Of a DNA stretch of 64,000 nt, positions 52,347 through 61,336 are shown in pieces. Every line of letters begins with the position of its first letter. Position 1 is the first letter of the stretch. A program made the position numbers and the translations under genes. This stretch comes from Tissierellales bacterium (lineage in GTDB: Bacteria; Bacillota; Clostridia; Tissierellales; Sedimentibacteraceae), in assembly GCA_018433765.1 (NCBI GenBank), contig JAHDQO010000001.1, positions 496,001 to 560,000 on the forward strand. Direction: 5' to 3'. The notes beneath the pieces were generated by a model that was not told where the DNA came from, searched no databases, and saw nothing but the letters and a program-made list of their open reading frames with translations.

Positions 52347-53966
52347 ATGAATTTTAACAAGAAACACTTTTTTGCTGTGATTACGTTGGTTATAGTACTT
52401 AGCATGTTGTTAACTGGCGTAGTATTTGCAGATGAAGCAGAAGAAACACTTCCAACTTTATACTCAACTGGTTGGGCATTGCTTCCACCAATCATTGCTA
52501 TTATTTTGGCATTGATTACTAAAGAGGTTTACAGTTCACTCTTTATAGGTATTATAGTAGGTGCTTTACTTGTGGCAAACGGAAATCCTGTTAACGCAGT
52601 AACTACAATGGTTAATGATGGATTTATATCCAGCATAGCCAGTTCTTGGAATGTAGGTATTCTTATGTTCCTTGTTATTCTTGGAATTATAGTAGCGGTC
52701 ATGAACAAAGCCGGTGGCTCAAAAGCTTATGGTGAATGGGCTAAGAAGAAAATTAAAACAAGGAAAGGTGCTATGGGTGCTACCTTTGGTCTTGGTTGCT
52801 TAATTTTCGTAGATGACTATTTTAACTGTTTGACAGTTGGTAGCGTTATGAGACCTGTAGCAGATGGACACAACATTTCAAGAGCTAAATTAGCATACCT
52901 GATAGATGCTACTGCTGCTCCAATATGTATGATTGCACCAATTTCATCATGGGCAGCTGCAGTATCAAGTAATGTAGAAGTTTATAACGGTTTAGACTTA
53001 TTTATCAGAGCTATTCCTTATAACTTTTATTCACTACTTACTATAGTAATGATTTTGTTTATTATATTTACCGGTATAGATTACGGTCCAATGAGGAAGC
53101 ATGAAAAAAATGCCAAAGAAAAAGGTGATTTATTTACAACAGGTGATCGACCATTCGAAAATGCAGTTCCTGAAGCAAGTTCAGATAAAGGTGGAGTTAT
53201 CGACTTGGTTCTTCCTGTAGTTATCCTTATTGTATTTTGTGTAATAGGTATGATTTATACAGGCGGTTTCTTTTCAGGTGAATCATTTATAGACGCTTTT
53301 GCAAATTCAGATGCTGCAATTGGTCTTTCAACTGGATCCTTGGTATCATTGATTTTAATATTTATATGGATTGTTGCTAGAAGAGTTTTATCATTCAAAG
53401 ATTTTATGGAGTGTATTACTGCAGGTTTTAATGCTATGGTTCCTCCAATTCTTATTTTAACTTTTGCGTGGACATTGTCATCAATGACAGGAGCATTAGG
53501 AGCTGCTCCTTTTGTAGCAGACCTTGTAGAGCATAGTGCAGAAGGATTTAAAATGTTCCTACCTGCAATTATCTTTGTAGTTGCTTGTTTCCTTGCATTT
53601 GCTACAGGAACATCATGGGGAACTTTTGGAATACTTATTCCTATCGTTGTAAATTTAGGAAGTTCTATATCAGAAAACATGCTTATTATAGGAATTTCTG
53701 CTTGTCTTGCAGGTGCTGTTTGTGGAGATCACTGTTCACCTATATCAGATACTACAATTATGGCTTCCTCAGGTGCTCAGTGCAATCATATTAATCACGT
53801 ATCAACGCAGCTGCCTTATGCTTTAACAGTAGCAGGTGTTTCTTTTGTGACATATATTATTGCTGGTTTTCTACAAAGTGTAGTAGCACTGCCAATAGGT
53901 ATTGTTTTAATGCTTGGTACATTATATATAGTTCGTACAATAAATAAATCAAAAGCTACAGCTTAG
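52347..53966 (+). CDS. NhaC-family Na+/H+ antiporter-like transporter
   Basis: A 539-residue polytopic protein. A first hydrophobic helix (FFAVITLVIVLSMLLTGVVF) is followed by a soluble stretch and about 11 further helices. Family blocks include GWALLPPIIAIILALITKEV, FVDDYFNCLTVGSVMRPVAD (the charged core), IDATAAPICMIAPISSWAAA, FATGTSWGTFGILIP and GAVCGDHCSPISDTTIMAS. Members exchange Na+ and H+ or amino-acid-type solutes such as malate/lactate. The sigma-54 promoter and the adjacent Kdd-like activator suggest a role in amino acid uptake or exchange. ATG 52347 lies 8 bases after AAGGAGG. Confidence 0.88.
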   Translation: MNFNKKHFFAVITLVIVLSMLLTGVVFADEAEETLPTLYSTGWALLPPIIAIILALITKEVYSSLFIGIIVGALLVANGNPVNAVTTMVNDGFISSIASSWNVGILMFLVILGIIVAVMNKAGGSKAYGEWAKKKIKTRKGAMGATFGLGCLIFVDDYFNCLTVGSVMRPVADGHNISRAKLAYLIDATAAPICMIAPISSWAAAVSSNVEVYNGLDLFIRAIPYNFYSLLTIVMILFIIFTGIDYGPMRKHEKNAKEKGDLFTTGDRPFENAVPEASSDKGGVIDLVLPVVILIVFCVIGMIYTGGFFSGESFIDAFANSDAAIGLSTGSLVSLILIFIWIVARRVLSFKDFMECITAGFNAMVPPILILTFAWTLSSMTGALGAAPFVADLVEHSAEGFKMFLPAIIFVVACFLAFATGTSWGTFGILIPIVVNLGSSISENMLIIGISACLAGAVCGDHCSPISDTTIMASSGAQCNHINHVSTQLPYALTVAGVSFVTYIIAGFLQSVVALPIGIVLMLGTLYIVRTINKSKATA

Positions 53967-54006
53967 GTAAGATTATTTTAGTAATAAATTAAAGATTAGT
54001 AATTAA

Positions 54007-54040
54007 AGTTTAGCAGGTATTTACCTGTTAAACTTTTTTT
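54007..54040 (+). terminator. Strong intrinsic terminator
   Basis: AGTTTAGCAGGTA (54007-54019) pairs with TACCTGTTAAACT (54022-54034), followed by TTTTTT. It ends the nhaC-like unit and separates it from the activator gene. Confidence 0.9.
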
Positions 54041-54096
54041 ATGCTTTATTACATAATAAAATCTACAGAATACAACTATTTCAATTTGCTAATTTA

Positions 54097-54125
54097 TTGA
54101 AAATTAGTCATATGAATGATACAAT
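54097..54125 (+). promoter_or_regulatory. Sigma-70-type promoter of the sigma-54 activator gene
   Basis: TTGAAA (54097-54102), 17 bases, TACAAT (54120-54125). The activator gene therefore has its own housekeeping promoter, unlike its presumed target. Confidence 0.65.
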
Positions 54126-54213
54126 ATAGAAGAAGCTTCCAAGATTACAAATGAATACAAATTCTATATAATGCAGAATTGAGGTATTTGGATAAAATAT
54201 GAAAGGTGAAAGT

Positions 54214-56343
54214 ATGATATATATTGGAATGAATAGAGTTGTTAATCCTAATTATAGCACACCTGTAACTACTAGCAAAATAGATAATAAAACAAATTTC
54301 AGTAGTGAAGTCCGTATAAATGTTGAATTTATTCACATTAAAGGAGATAGTTTTATTCAAACATGTTATAAATATCATAGAAATAATAAAAAGATAGGAG
54401 AAGAAATCCTTAATATAATAAATACAAGCAGTATGTTATGCAGCCAGCAATTTAGCGAGGGCGGGTTAATAGTTGGAACTGTTGAAGAAGTAGAAAATGA
54501 TTCTATAATGCTTAACGGATATAAAATTAAAGAAGGGGACAAAGTATTATGTGATACATTACTTACAGCTGTTGCAATACATTTAGATGAAATTTTAGAA
54601 ATTAATTGTGAACTTGGAGATATATATTGCAAAGGTTATGCTGTAGCATATGAAAATTGTATATTATCAAAAATAAAACCTACTTTAGATATTAGAGCTG
54701 CTGCATTAGTATTTGATAAATTTTGCATGTCAAAGAATGCTAATGAAGCAGCAATTGCTAAAAAATCTAAATCAATTTGTTTAATTACAAAGGATCCCAT
54801 TAATACATATATATATTTAAAAGCTATTAAAATAAATAATCCTTATGCTGAAAAGTTTTTTATAATAATGGATAATAGTGTGAAAAATAAATATAAAGAT
54901 ATTGAAAAAACACAAATCTTTAATGAAATAAATAAAATAACATTTTTGGATATAGGAAAACCTTTGGAGTCTTATAATAAACTTATAAAAATCAATGAAT
55001 TCCATGAAGTTGATTATGTTTTACTAACTGAAGATATAAGTGGAGGTGAATTTTTAGCTTTTTTATTATGTAAAGAAAATGGAAATATATTTTTTTCAAC
55101 TATAAAAAACAATTATATTAATGTTACATTAAATGAGAATATAAAGGACGATAAGATAGTAAACAGATTTTCGTTTTATACTCTTGAACCTCAGCTTTGT
55201 AAGTTTGCTTTACTGCTTGCAGAACAGATACAAGAAGGGATAAATAAATATTATAAACTATTAAGTAGTAAACAAAATTCAAGCAGAAATTATCGTGAAG
55301 GACAGTATATAGATGGTGGATGTAACATAGAAGGTTTTGTTTTTAAAAGTAAAATCATGGCTAATAAAGTTAAACAGCTTGTTAATGTTGCAAAATATGA
55401 CTGTAATGTAATTATAGAAGGTGAAACTGGTACAGGTAAAGAAATGGCAATGGAAATAATTCATTCTAATAGTATAAGAGCTGAAGAGCCATGTATAAAA
55501 ATAAACTGTGCTGCCATACAGGAGAGCTTAGCTGAATCAGAATTCTTTGGATATGAAAAAGGTTCATTTACAGGTGCTTTAGCTAATGGAAAAGAAGGAT
55601 ATTTTTCTATGGCTAATAACGGTATTTTGTTTCTTGATGAAATTGATAAATTATCAATTAGTATACAATCTAAGCTGCTTAGAGTTATTCAAGAAAATTC
55701 TTTTTACAAAGTTGGTGGGACAGAGCAAATTAATGTTAATGTACGAATAGTTTGTGCAAGTAACAAGAGTTTAAAAAAGTTAGTAGCTCAAGGTAAATTT
55801 CGAGAGGATTTGTTTTATAGACTAAACATTGCTACTGTTTATATACCACCACTTAAGGGTAGAGTTGATGATATTGAGTGTCTTACTAAATATTTTTTAG
55901 AAAAATATAATAATAAATACGGAACTAATAAATCTTTTGATCATAAAACTTTGAATATGATGCAGAAGTATGATTGGCCTGGAAATGTTAGAGAACTAGA
56001 AAATACTGTTCATAGATTGGTTATTGCAGGTGAAGAAGAATTTATAAGTACTGAAATTCTGACGGAAACTATGGGAGAACAAAGAATAAGAGGTAAGCTA
56101 TACAACTTAAATGGTAAATTTGATAATGAGAAATTAGATTTTAATGATTTAGTTAAAGAATTAGAAAAACAAATTATTAAATTTGCACTTAATAAGTGTG
56201 GAACAACAAGGAAAGCCGCAGAATATCTCAATATGTCACATACTACCTTAATTAGAAAGAAAAATAATTATGGAATACACCAAGAGTATCAACTTAATAA
56301 AACTATAGACTACAGAAATACCAATTCAGTAAATAGTCAATAA
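54214..56343 (+). CDS. Sigma-54-dependent activator with a 3,5-diaminohexanoate-dehydrogenase-like sensor
   Basis: A 709-residue regulator. Residues about 1-340 resemble L-erythro-3,5-diaminohexanoate dehydrogenase (Kdd) of lysine fermentation: GMNRVVNPN then KID near the start, GGLIVGTVEEVENDS, YKIKEGDKV, LDEILEIN, KGYAVAYENCI. The glycine-rich NAD loop expected after this is missing (KSICLITKDPINTY), so it is probably a sensor, not an enzyme. The AAA+ domain follows: Walker A IIEGETGTGKEMAME, GYEKGSFTGALANG (sigma-54 contact loop, GSFTGA), Walker B NGILFLDEID and the RVDDIECLTKYFL region. The C-terminal Fis-type helix-turn-helix is GTTRKAAEYLNMSHTTLIRK. Start 54214 has AAGGTG close by; 54199 is possible. 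Likely activates the nhaC-like promoter. Confidence 0.85.
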   Translation: MIYIGMNRVVNPNYSTPVTTSKIDNKTNFSSEVRINVEFIHIKGDSFIQTCYKYHRNNKKIGEEILNIINTSSMLCSQQFSEGGLIVGTVEEVENDSIMLNGYKIKEGDKVLCDTLLTAVAIHLDEILEINCELGDIYCKGYAVAYENCILSKIKPTLDIRAAALVFDKFCMSKNANEAAIAKKSKSICLITKDPINTYIYLKAIKINNPYAEKFFIIMDNSVKNKYKDIEKTQIFNEINKITFLDIGKPLESYNKLIKINEFHEVDYVLLTEDISGGEFLAFLLCKENGNIFFSTIKNNYINVTLNENIKDDKIVNRFSFYTLEPQLCKFALLLAEQIQEGINKYYKLLSSKQNSSRNYREGQYIDGGCNIEGFVFKSKIMANKVKQLVNVAKYDCNVIIEGETGTGKEMAMEIIHSNSIRAEEPCIKINCAAIQESLAESEFFGYEKGSFTGALANGKEGYFSMANNGILFLDEIDKLSISIQSKLLRVIQENSFYKVGGTEQINVNVRIVCASNKSLKKLVAQGKFREDLFYRLNIATVYIPPLKGRVDDIECLTKYFLEKYNNKYGTNKSFDHKTLNMMQKYDWPGNVRELENTVHRLVIAGEEEFISTEILTETMGEQRIRGKLYNLNGKFDNEKLDFNDLVKELEKQIIKFALNKCGTTRKAAEYLNMSHTTLIRKKNNYGIHQEYQLNKTIDYRNTNSVNSQ

Positions 56344-56369
56344 AAAGTAATTAAATAATTTATATTATT

Positions 56370-56403
56370 AAAGACGGCGATAGTAAGTAATCGCCGCCTT
56401 TCA
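56370..56403. terminator. Bidirectional intrinsic terminator
   Basis: AAAGACGGCGAT (56370-56381) pairs with ATCGCCGCCTTT (56390-56401) with one mismatch. It lies between the convergent activator and rhodanese genes. Confidence 0.8.
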
Positions 56404-56454
56404 ATTATGTATTTATAATAATTTTTTATTCTCTAACTAGAGATAATTTTAGCC

Positions 56455-56841
56455 TCATAAGCTGCAGCCAGCTTTTACAGGCATATCAACTTTATTCCAT
56501 CCATTTATCATACCGCCTTTTAAAGAACAAGCATCGTATCCTAAAACTTTTAGAATTGAAACTACTTGTCCTGCTGTTTGTCCAGTATAACAAACTACAA
56601 TTATTTTTTCATCTTTTGGTAGTGCATCTTCATTTATGAAATCCCAAACTTCAATCCAATCTGAATGAATCGCACCATCTATATGACCTTTGCTAAAGTC
56701 TTCAGATTTTCTTATATCTAAGATAAATAATTTTTCGTCATTCTTTATCTTATCGTATAAACTTTCACAATCAATTAAATTATTACAGCCTTTTTTTAAA
56801 TCGTCAAAATAAGTTTTTACAGAATCTACTAAAACACTCAT
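56455..56841 (-). CDS. Rhodanese-like sulfurtransferase domain protein
   Basis: A 128-residue single rhodanese domain. The family pattern is LFILDIRKSEDFSKGHIDGA, then the active-site Cys in IIVVCYTGQTAGQVVSIL (about residue 88) and VLGYDACSLKGGMINGWNKV. It could transfer persulfide sulfur or sense redox state. The start at 56841 (MSVLVDSV) is behind GGAGG; the frame extends further upstream without a site. It is a single gene convergent with the activator. A C-terminal Cys (AGCSL) is an extra thiol. Confidence 0.88.
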   Translation of the reverse strand: MSVLVDSVKTYFDDLKKGCNNLIDCESLYDKIKNDEKLFILDIRKSEDFSKGHIDGAIHSDWIEVWDFINEDALPKDEKIIVVCYTGQTAGQVVSILKVLGYDACSLKGGMINGWNKVDMPVKAGCSL

Positions 56842-57305
56842 TTTAATGCCTCCATATATTAAATTTTTAAGTGTAATTATAAATAAGGAAATAATGTTAT
56901 GTATATATAATATTATATACAACTTTATTCACATCAATATTATACAGATTCTTTGTTAAAAAATCTACAATTTTTTTAAAAATAATTATTAATAAATCAA
57001 AAAACACCCTAATTTGATAGAAAAATGATTAAATTATGTACTTATTTTTGTTAAAATTTTTACGTTAACCACTTTTTGGTTTATTTTATTGGTTTGTGTA
57101 AAATAAATAATGCTTTAGATTAATGCACAAGGATATGTATATTGCCAACAGTAACTTGACACAATCTACATATGTGTCAGTGTTGACTTTTATATATATC
57201 TGTTATATATTTATAATGATTTTATAAAAATTACAATTTGTTAATTTTTTACTAATTTATTAAACAAAACATAATTAAAGTATTATGAAAGGAAAGTGAA
57301 TATAT
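56842..57305. other. Divergent intergenic region with a 23-bp dyad
   Basis: This 464-base AT-rich gap separates the rhodanese and HxlR genes. The clearest element is TGACACA (57157-57163), 9 bases, TGTGTCA (57173-57179), a perfect dyad 127 bases before the hxlR start and followed by GTGTTGAC. It is a candidate operator of the HxlR protein. No gene is seen in the gap. Confidence 0.5.
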
Positions 57306-57680
57306 ATGGCTCCTAAATGTTGCCCAATAATGTGCACATTATCAATGATTAGTGGAAAATGGAAGCTTATTATTATAAAAGAACTTTTAGCGGTTAAAAC
57401 AATTCGATCTGGAGAACTTTTACGTGCTATTCCTGACATATCTAGAAAAGTTTTGATAGAGAATTTAAGAGAACTTGAAGAGGATGGTATAGTTTCAAGA
57501 GTAGATTTTAATGAAAATCCCCCTCATGTAGAATACCATTTAACTGAACTTGGTGTAAGTATGATATCAATATTAAAAGAAATTCGACGATGGGGAATGT
57601 TCAATTTACTAAATAATGAAAAAAAGCCTGTTAAATGTCTCGAATGTAAACAATGTCAAACTAATCCATATGGATGTTAA
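57306..57680 (+). CDS. HxlR-family regulator with Cys-rich tail
   Basis: A 124-residue HxlR winged-helix protein. ISGKWKLIIIKELL (about residues 15-28), RSGELLRAIPDISRKVLIEN (recognition helix) and LEEDGIVSRVDFNENPPHVE (wing) fit the family. Cysteines are unusually many: CC at residues 5-6, Cys10 close to the usual HxlR sensing Cys, and a tail CLECKQCQTNPYGC. HxlR members often sense thiol-reactive electrophiles, so a metal- or redox-sensing role is plausible. It precedes the cupin/TRAP/OsmC group and is followed by its own terminator. Confidence 0.9.
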   Translation: MAPKCCPIMCTLSMISGKWKLIIIKELLAVKTIRSGELLRAIPDISRKVLIENLRELEEDGIVSRVDFNENPPHVEYHLTELGVSMISILKEIRRWGMFNLLNNEKKPVKCLECKQCQTNPYGC

Positions 57681-57711
57681 ATTATTATTTTATACATATT
57701 ACAATTTAGGT

Positions 57712-57741
57712 TTACAGTCATAAAAATGACTGTAATTTTTT
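57712..57741 (+). terminator. Intrinsic terminator after hxlR
   Basis: TTACAGTCAT (57712-57721), AAAA, ATGACTGTAA (57726-57735), then TTTTTTTA. Perfect 10-bp stem. Confidence 0.9.
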
Positions 57742-57846
57742 TATATAGACTTACAAAGAATATACAATTACCTTTATAAAAAAATCAATAGTTACAAAAA
57801 AGTGCGTACTTGTAAAATGTTTTCCTAAACTTTATACTTTAAACGA

Positions 57847-57864
57847 GTTAACTATTTGGTTAAC
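57847..57864 (+). promoter_or_regulatory. GTTAAC-N6-GTTAAC dyad upstream of the cupin gene
   Basis: Two GTTAAC boxes separated by six bases (57847-57852 and 57859-57864), 80 bases before the cupin start. The spacing differs from the N3 sites in the 30-36 kb island, so a different regulator is more likely. Confidence 0.45.
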
Positions 57865-57943
57865 ATAAAGTAAATTTTTTAAGAGTGCATTATTGTAATC
57901 AATTAAATGCATTCTTTAAAATGAAATAATGGAGGTTAATTTT

Positions 57944-58348
57944 ATGGAAAAAAGAAAGTATGTGGGTAAAATTGATGATTTGCCGCAAATTGATGTATCA
58001 GAATTCATACAAAATGCTGAAAAGCGTATTGTATTTGGTCATGATGAAACATGGGATAGTCATGTAATGCGTAATTTTAAATTAAGTCCAGGTTCTGTTG
58101 CACCACCAAATAAACACTCTTGGCCTCATCAAGCTTTATGCATTGGTGGAGAAGGAATATTTAAAATTGGAGATACTGATTACGAGATTTCTCAAGGTTC
58201 GTACATGTATGTTCCAGGAAATGTAGAGCATACATTTTGGAATACTTCTAAAACAGAGAAACTTAATATTATTTGTATAGTTCCTAATAAAGGTGATGTA
58301 AATCCTCTTACTGCTACTGAAGATCAGAAGAAATATTCATTTTGTTAA
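57944..58348 (+). CDS. Cupin-domain protein
   Basis: A 134-residue single-domain cupin. Motif 1 is about PPNKHSWPHQALCIGGEGIFKI (metal ligands His at the HSWPH pair and a Glu), and motif 2 is about YMYVPGNVEHTFWN with His. Single cupins can be enzymes, lyases or sensors of small acids. It is the first gene ahead of the TRAP transporter and may act on the imported solute. ATG 57944 follows GGAGG by about 8 bases; an earlier in-frame ATG overlaps that site. Confidence 0.85.
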   Translation: MEKRKYVGKIDDLPQIDVSEFIQNAEKRIVFGHDETWDSHVMRNFKLSPGSVAPPNKHSWPHQALCIGGEGIFKIGDTDYEISQGSYMYVPGNVEHTFWNTSKTEKLNIICIVPNKGDVNPLTATEDQKKYSFC

Positions 58349-58387
58349 TTATAAGTAAATAATATTTTAAAAAAAGGAAGGTACAAG

Positions 58388-59407
58388 ATGAAAAAGAGTT
58401 TAAAGTTATTGATTGTATTTTTAGTTTTAATATTATTATTAGTTGGATGTAATTCTTCACAAAACAATTCTGAAAACGATGTTACAACTCCGGTAAAGGC
58501 GAAACATTTAAAATTTAGTTCAGCTGTTTCAGAAAATTCAACTTGGCAGTATGGAGCTGAAAAATTTGCAGAATTGATAGAAGAGAGAACAAATGGAAGA
58601 TATGTAATAGACATATATACCAGTGATCAATTAACTTCAGGTAATCAAATAAAAGCTCTTGAAGCTTTACAAATGGGTACTTGTGATTTTGACATTAGAT
58701 CAATTTTACTTTATACAAATTTAGATGTTAGGTTTACTAGTATTATGATGCCGTGGTTAGTTCCTAGTTTTGATGCAGCTGATGAAGCACTTGCAGGACC
58801 TGGTGGTGAAGCTATTGCTAACTTGGTAAATGAGAATGGTATGAAATTTATTGCTTTTGGAGAATCTGGATTTCGTCAGTTAACTAATAATGTAAGAGCA
58901 ATAGAATCACCAGAGGATCTTAATGGTATCAAGCTTCGTGTTCCAGCTTTAAATATGTATTTTACTATGTTTAATGAATTAGGAGCAAACCCTACTACTA
59001 TGAACATGGGTGAAGTTTTTGCAAGTATTCAGCAAGCAGTTATAGATGGACAAGAAAATCCTGTAGATGTTATTAATTCATTCAAAATTAATGAAGTGTG
59101 TAAATATATGACATTGTGGAACTGTTCATATGATCCTATAGTAATGAGTGCTAGTCCACATACATGGGAAAAACTTTCAGAAGAAGATCAAAAAATCTTT
59201 GCTCAAGCAGGAAAAGAAGCTATGGAATATCAGAAGCAAAAATCTCGTGAATCATATAATAAACTTGTTGAAGAATTAGGTAAAACTATGGAAATCAATG
59301 AATTAACTGATGAACAAATTAAAACTTTTAGAGAAGCAGTTCAACCTGTCTATGATGAGTGGGTTCCACAAATTGGTGAAGACATGATGTCTTATTTTGG
59401 ATTATAA
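58388..59407 (+). CDS. TRAP transporter solute-binding lipoprotein (DctP family)
   Basis: A 339-residue lipoprotein (signal LLIVFLVLILLLVGC, Cys about residue 21). The mature part shows DctP features: LKFSSAVSENSTWQYGAEKF, RYVIDIYTSDQLTSGNQ, LNGIKLRVPALNMYF (the Arg that binds the substrate carboxylate), NMGEVFASIQQAVIDGQENP and WNCSYDPIVMSASPHTW. It delivers an organic acid to the DctQM membrane proteins. A hairpin downstream probably sets its higher level relative to DctQ/M. Confidence 0.92.
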   Translation: MKKSLKLLIVFLVLILLLVGCNSSQNNSENDVTTPVKAKHLKFSSAVSENSTWQYGAEKFAELIEERTNGRYVIDIYTSDQLTSGNQIKALEALQMGTCDFDIRSILLYTNLDVRFTSIMMPWLVPSFDAADEALAGPGGEAIANLVNENGMKFIAFGESGFRQLTNNVRAIESPEDLNGIKLRVPALNMYFTMFNELGANPTTMNMGEVFASIQQAVIDGQENPVDVINSFKINEVCKYMTLWNCSYDPIVMSASPHTWEKLSEEDQKIFAQAGKEAMEYQKQKSRESYNKLVEELGKTMEINELTDEQIKTFREAVQPVYDEWVPQIGEDMMSYFGL

Positions 59408-59429
59408 AAGTTGAAAAAACAATTACATA

Positions 59430-59470
59430 ATTTGCGGATAATAAAAATTTATATCCGCAAATCCTTTTAT
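59430..59470 (+). terminator. Hairpin between dctP and dctQ, partial terminator
   Basis: ATTTGCGGATA (59430-59440) pairs with TATCCGCAAAT (59452-59462), followed by CCTTTTATTTTT. Partial termination or 3' protection here would favour the binding protein over the permease subunits, a common pattern in transporter operons. Confidence 0.75.
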
Positions 59471-59508
59471 TTTTATATTTAAATATTCTCAAAGTGGAGG
59501 TTATATTT

Positions 59509-59988
59509 ATGATTACAAAATTTTTTGGGAGAATATTAGATTATACAGAAGAAATAATTATAGGAATCAGTATGTTTGTTATGATTGCAATAAATTTTGG
59601 AAATATTGTTGCTAGATACGTATTTAGTGTTTCGTGGGCTTTTTCTGAAGAGATATTAATTATTCTTTTTGTATATAATAGTTTGATAGGTGCTTCTATG
59701 GCTTTTAAAAGGAAAAAGCATACAGGTTTTACTGCATTAACAGATAGACTGCCAAAGAAATGTCAGAAAGTAGTTAAAATTATGGTTATAGTCGGTACTA
59801 TTACAATGATGGCAATCTTATTTTATTTTGGAACCAAAATGTGTTTAAATCAAGCTAAATATGGATTAAAGACATCAGCACTTAGTATTCCTGAATATTT
59901 AGCAGGTGCATCTATTCCAATATCAGCTATTATGATTGTTATTCGTATGATTCAAAATTTAGTTAAGGAATTACGTAGTTCCAATTAA
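59509..59988 (+). CDS. TRAP transporter small permease (DctQ family)
   Basis: A 159-residue protein with four transmembrane helices and the DctQ segment NIVARYVFSVSWAFSEEILI, followed by MAFKRKKHTGFTALTDRLP. It forms the small membrane subunit with DctM. ATG 59509 is 8-9 bases after GTGGAGG (59494-59500). Confidence 0.9.
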   Translation: MITKFFGRILDYTEEIIIGISMFVMIAINFGNIVARYVFSVSWAFSEEILIILFVYNSLIGASMAFKRKKHTGFTALTDRLPKKCQKVVKIMVIVGTITMMAILFYFGTKMCLNQAKYGLKTSALSIPEYLAGASIPISAIMIVIRMIQNLVKELRSSN

Positions 59989-60025
59989 AAAATATTAAAT
60001 TAATAAAAGAAAGGAGCATTCTATT

Positions 60026-61303
60026 TTGGGTTTTGTAGTATTTGGACTTTTTTTATTGTTTGTAATTATGGGAATGCCAATAGCTATTTGTCTTGGACTG
60101 TCTTCTATTATCACAATGATTTTCTATGATATGACATTGGCTGCTTTTCCAAGCATTATATATTCTGGTACTGGTAAATTTAGCTTGCTTGCAATTCCAT
60201 TCTTTGTATTGGCAGGAATTATAATGGAATATGCTGGAATATCAAGAAGATTAATTGTTTTTGCTCGTACGTTTGTAGGTCATATACGAAGTGGATTGGC
60301 TATAGTCACTGTTGTAGTTTCTGCGTTTTTTGCAGCTATTTCAGGTTCGGGTCCAGCAACAGTAGCTTCTTTAGGACCAATATTAGTTCCAGCAATGAAA
60401 GATGCAGGTTATGATAAAGGATGGTCTGCTGCATTGATAGCAAATGCTGGTAATATGGGTATTATTATTCCCCCTAGTATAGTTCTTGTAATATATGGTG
60501 TTCTAGCTGAGGTTTCAATTACGAAACTATTTATTGCAGGTATAATTCCTGGTATTATATTTGGAGCTGCTTTATGCATTATGGCACTCATTTCACTTAG
60601 TAAAAAGAAAGATATTATGGTTAAAACAAAAGCTTCTCTAAGAGCGAAACTTAAAGCAGCTATTGATGCATTTTGGGGGCTTATGTCGCCTATTATTATA
60701 TTAGGTGGTATTTACTGTGGTGTAGTTACACCAACAGAGGCTGCTGGTCTTGCAGCTGTCTATGGCTTGTTTGTAGGTATATTTATTTATAAAGAGATTA
60801 AACTTAAAGATTTTAGGAAAATTTTTGTAGATGCATCTATTTCTTCAGCATCGGTTATGTTTATAGTTGCAAATGCAAGTTTATTTTCTTGGCTGTTGAC
60901 AAGTAGTGGTATAGCAACTAATATTGCGAACAGCATGATTGCTTTAACAAGTAACAAGATTATTATATTATTACTTATAAATATCATGTTACTGGTTGCA
61001 GGTTGTTTTGTAGATGCTGCATCGGCATTGTATATATTTATTCCAATTTTGCTACCAGTTTTAAAGATTTTAGATGTTAATCTTGTAGCATTTGGTATAT
61101 TTGCTACAATGAATTTAGCTATAGGTATGGCTACTCCTCCAGTCGGAGTTAATCTATTTGTAGCATGCAATGTATCAAATGTATCGCTAAGCGAAATTTC
61201 CCAACAAACATTAAGATTTTTGTTGGTATCTTTGATAGTACTATTATTAGTTACATATATTCCACAAATCTCACTTTTCTTACCTGAAATGATGGGATTG
61301 TAG
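60026..61303 (+). CDS. TRAP transporter large permease (DctM family)
   Basis: A 425-residue membrane protein with about 12 helices. Recognisable DctM blocks are FVVFGLFLLFVIMGMPIAIC, YSGTGKFSLLAIPFFVLAGI, AISGSGPATVASLGPILVP, GMATPPVGVNLFVACNVSN. It is the Na+-coupled transport subunit for the carboxylate bound by DctP. The start is TTG 60026 with AAAGGAG 9 bases upstream. The OsmC gene follows 33 bases later and is probably in the same operon. Confidence 0.92.
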   Translation: MGFVVFGLFLLFVIMGMPIAICLGLSSIITMIFYDMTLAAFPSIIYSGTGKFSLLAIPFFVLAGIIMEYAGISRRLIVFARTFVGHIRSGLAIVTVVVSAFFAAISGSGPATVASLGPILVPAMKDAGYDKGWSAALIANAGNMGIIIPPSIVLVIYGVLAEVSITKLFIAGIIPGIIFGAALCIMALISLSKKKDIMVKTKASLRAKLKAAIDAFWGLMSPIIILGGIYCGVVTPTEAAGLAAVYGLFVGIFIYKEIKLKDFRKIFVDASISSASVMFIVANASLFSWLLTSSGIATNIANSMIALTSNKIIILLLINIMLLVAGCFVDAASALYIFIPILLPVLKILDVNLVAFGIFATMNLAIGMATPPVGVNLFVACNVSNVSLSEISQQTLRFLLVSLIVLLLVTYIPQISLFLPEMMGL

Positions 61304-61336
61304 AAATGACAAAATTAAACTAAGGAGTTGGTTATT

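Noticed and set aside
57847-57864. Adding the GTTAAC pair upstream of the cupin gene to the MarR regulon
   Set aside because: Spacing is six bases rather than three, and the site is 22 kb away beside a different regulator gene; kept as a separate low-confidence site.
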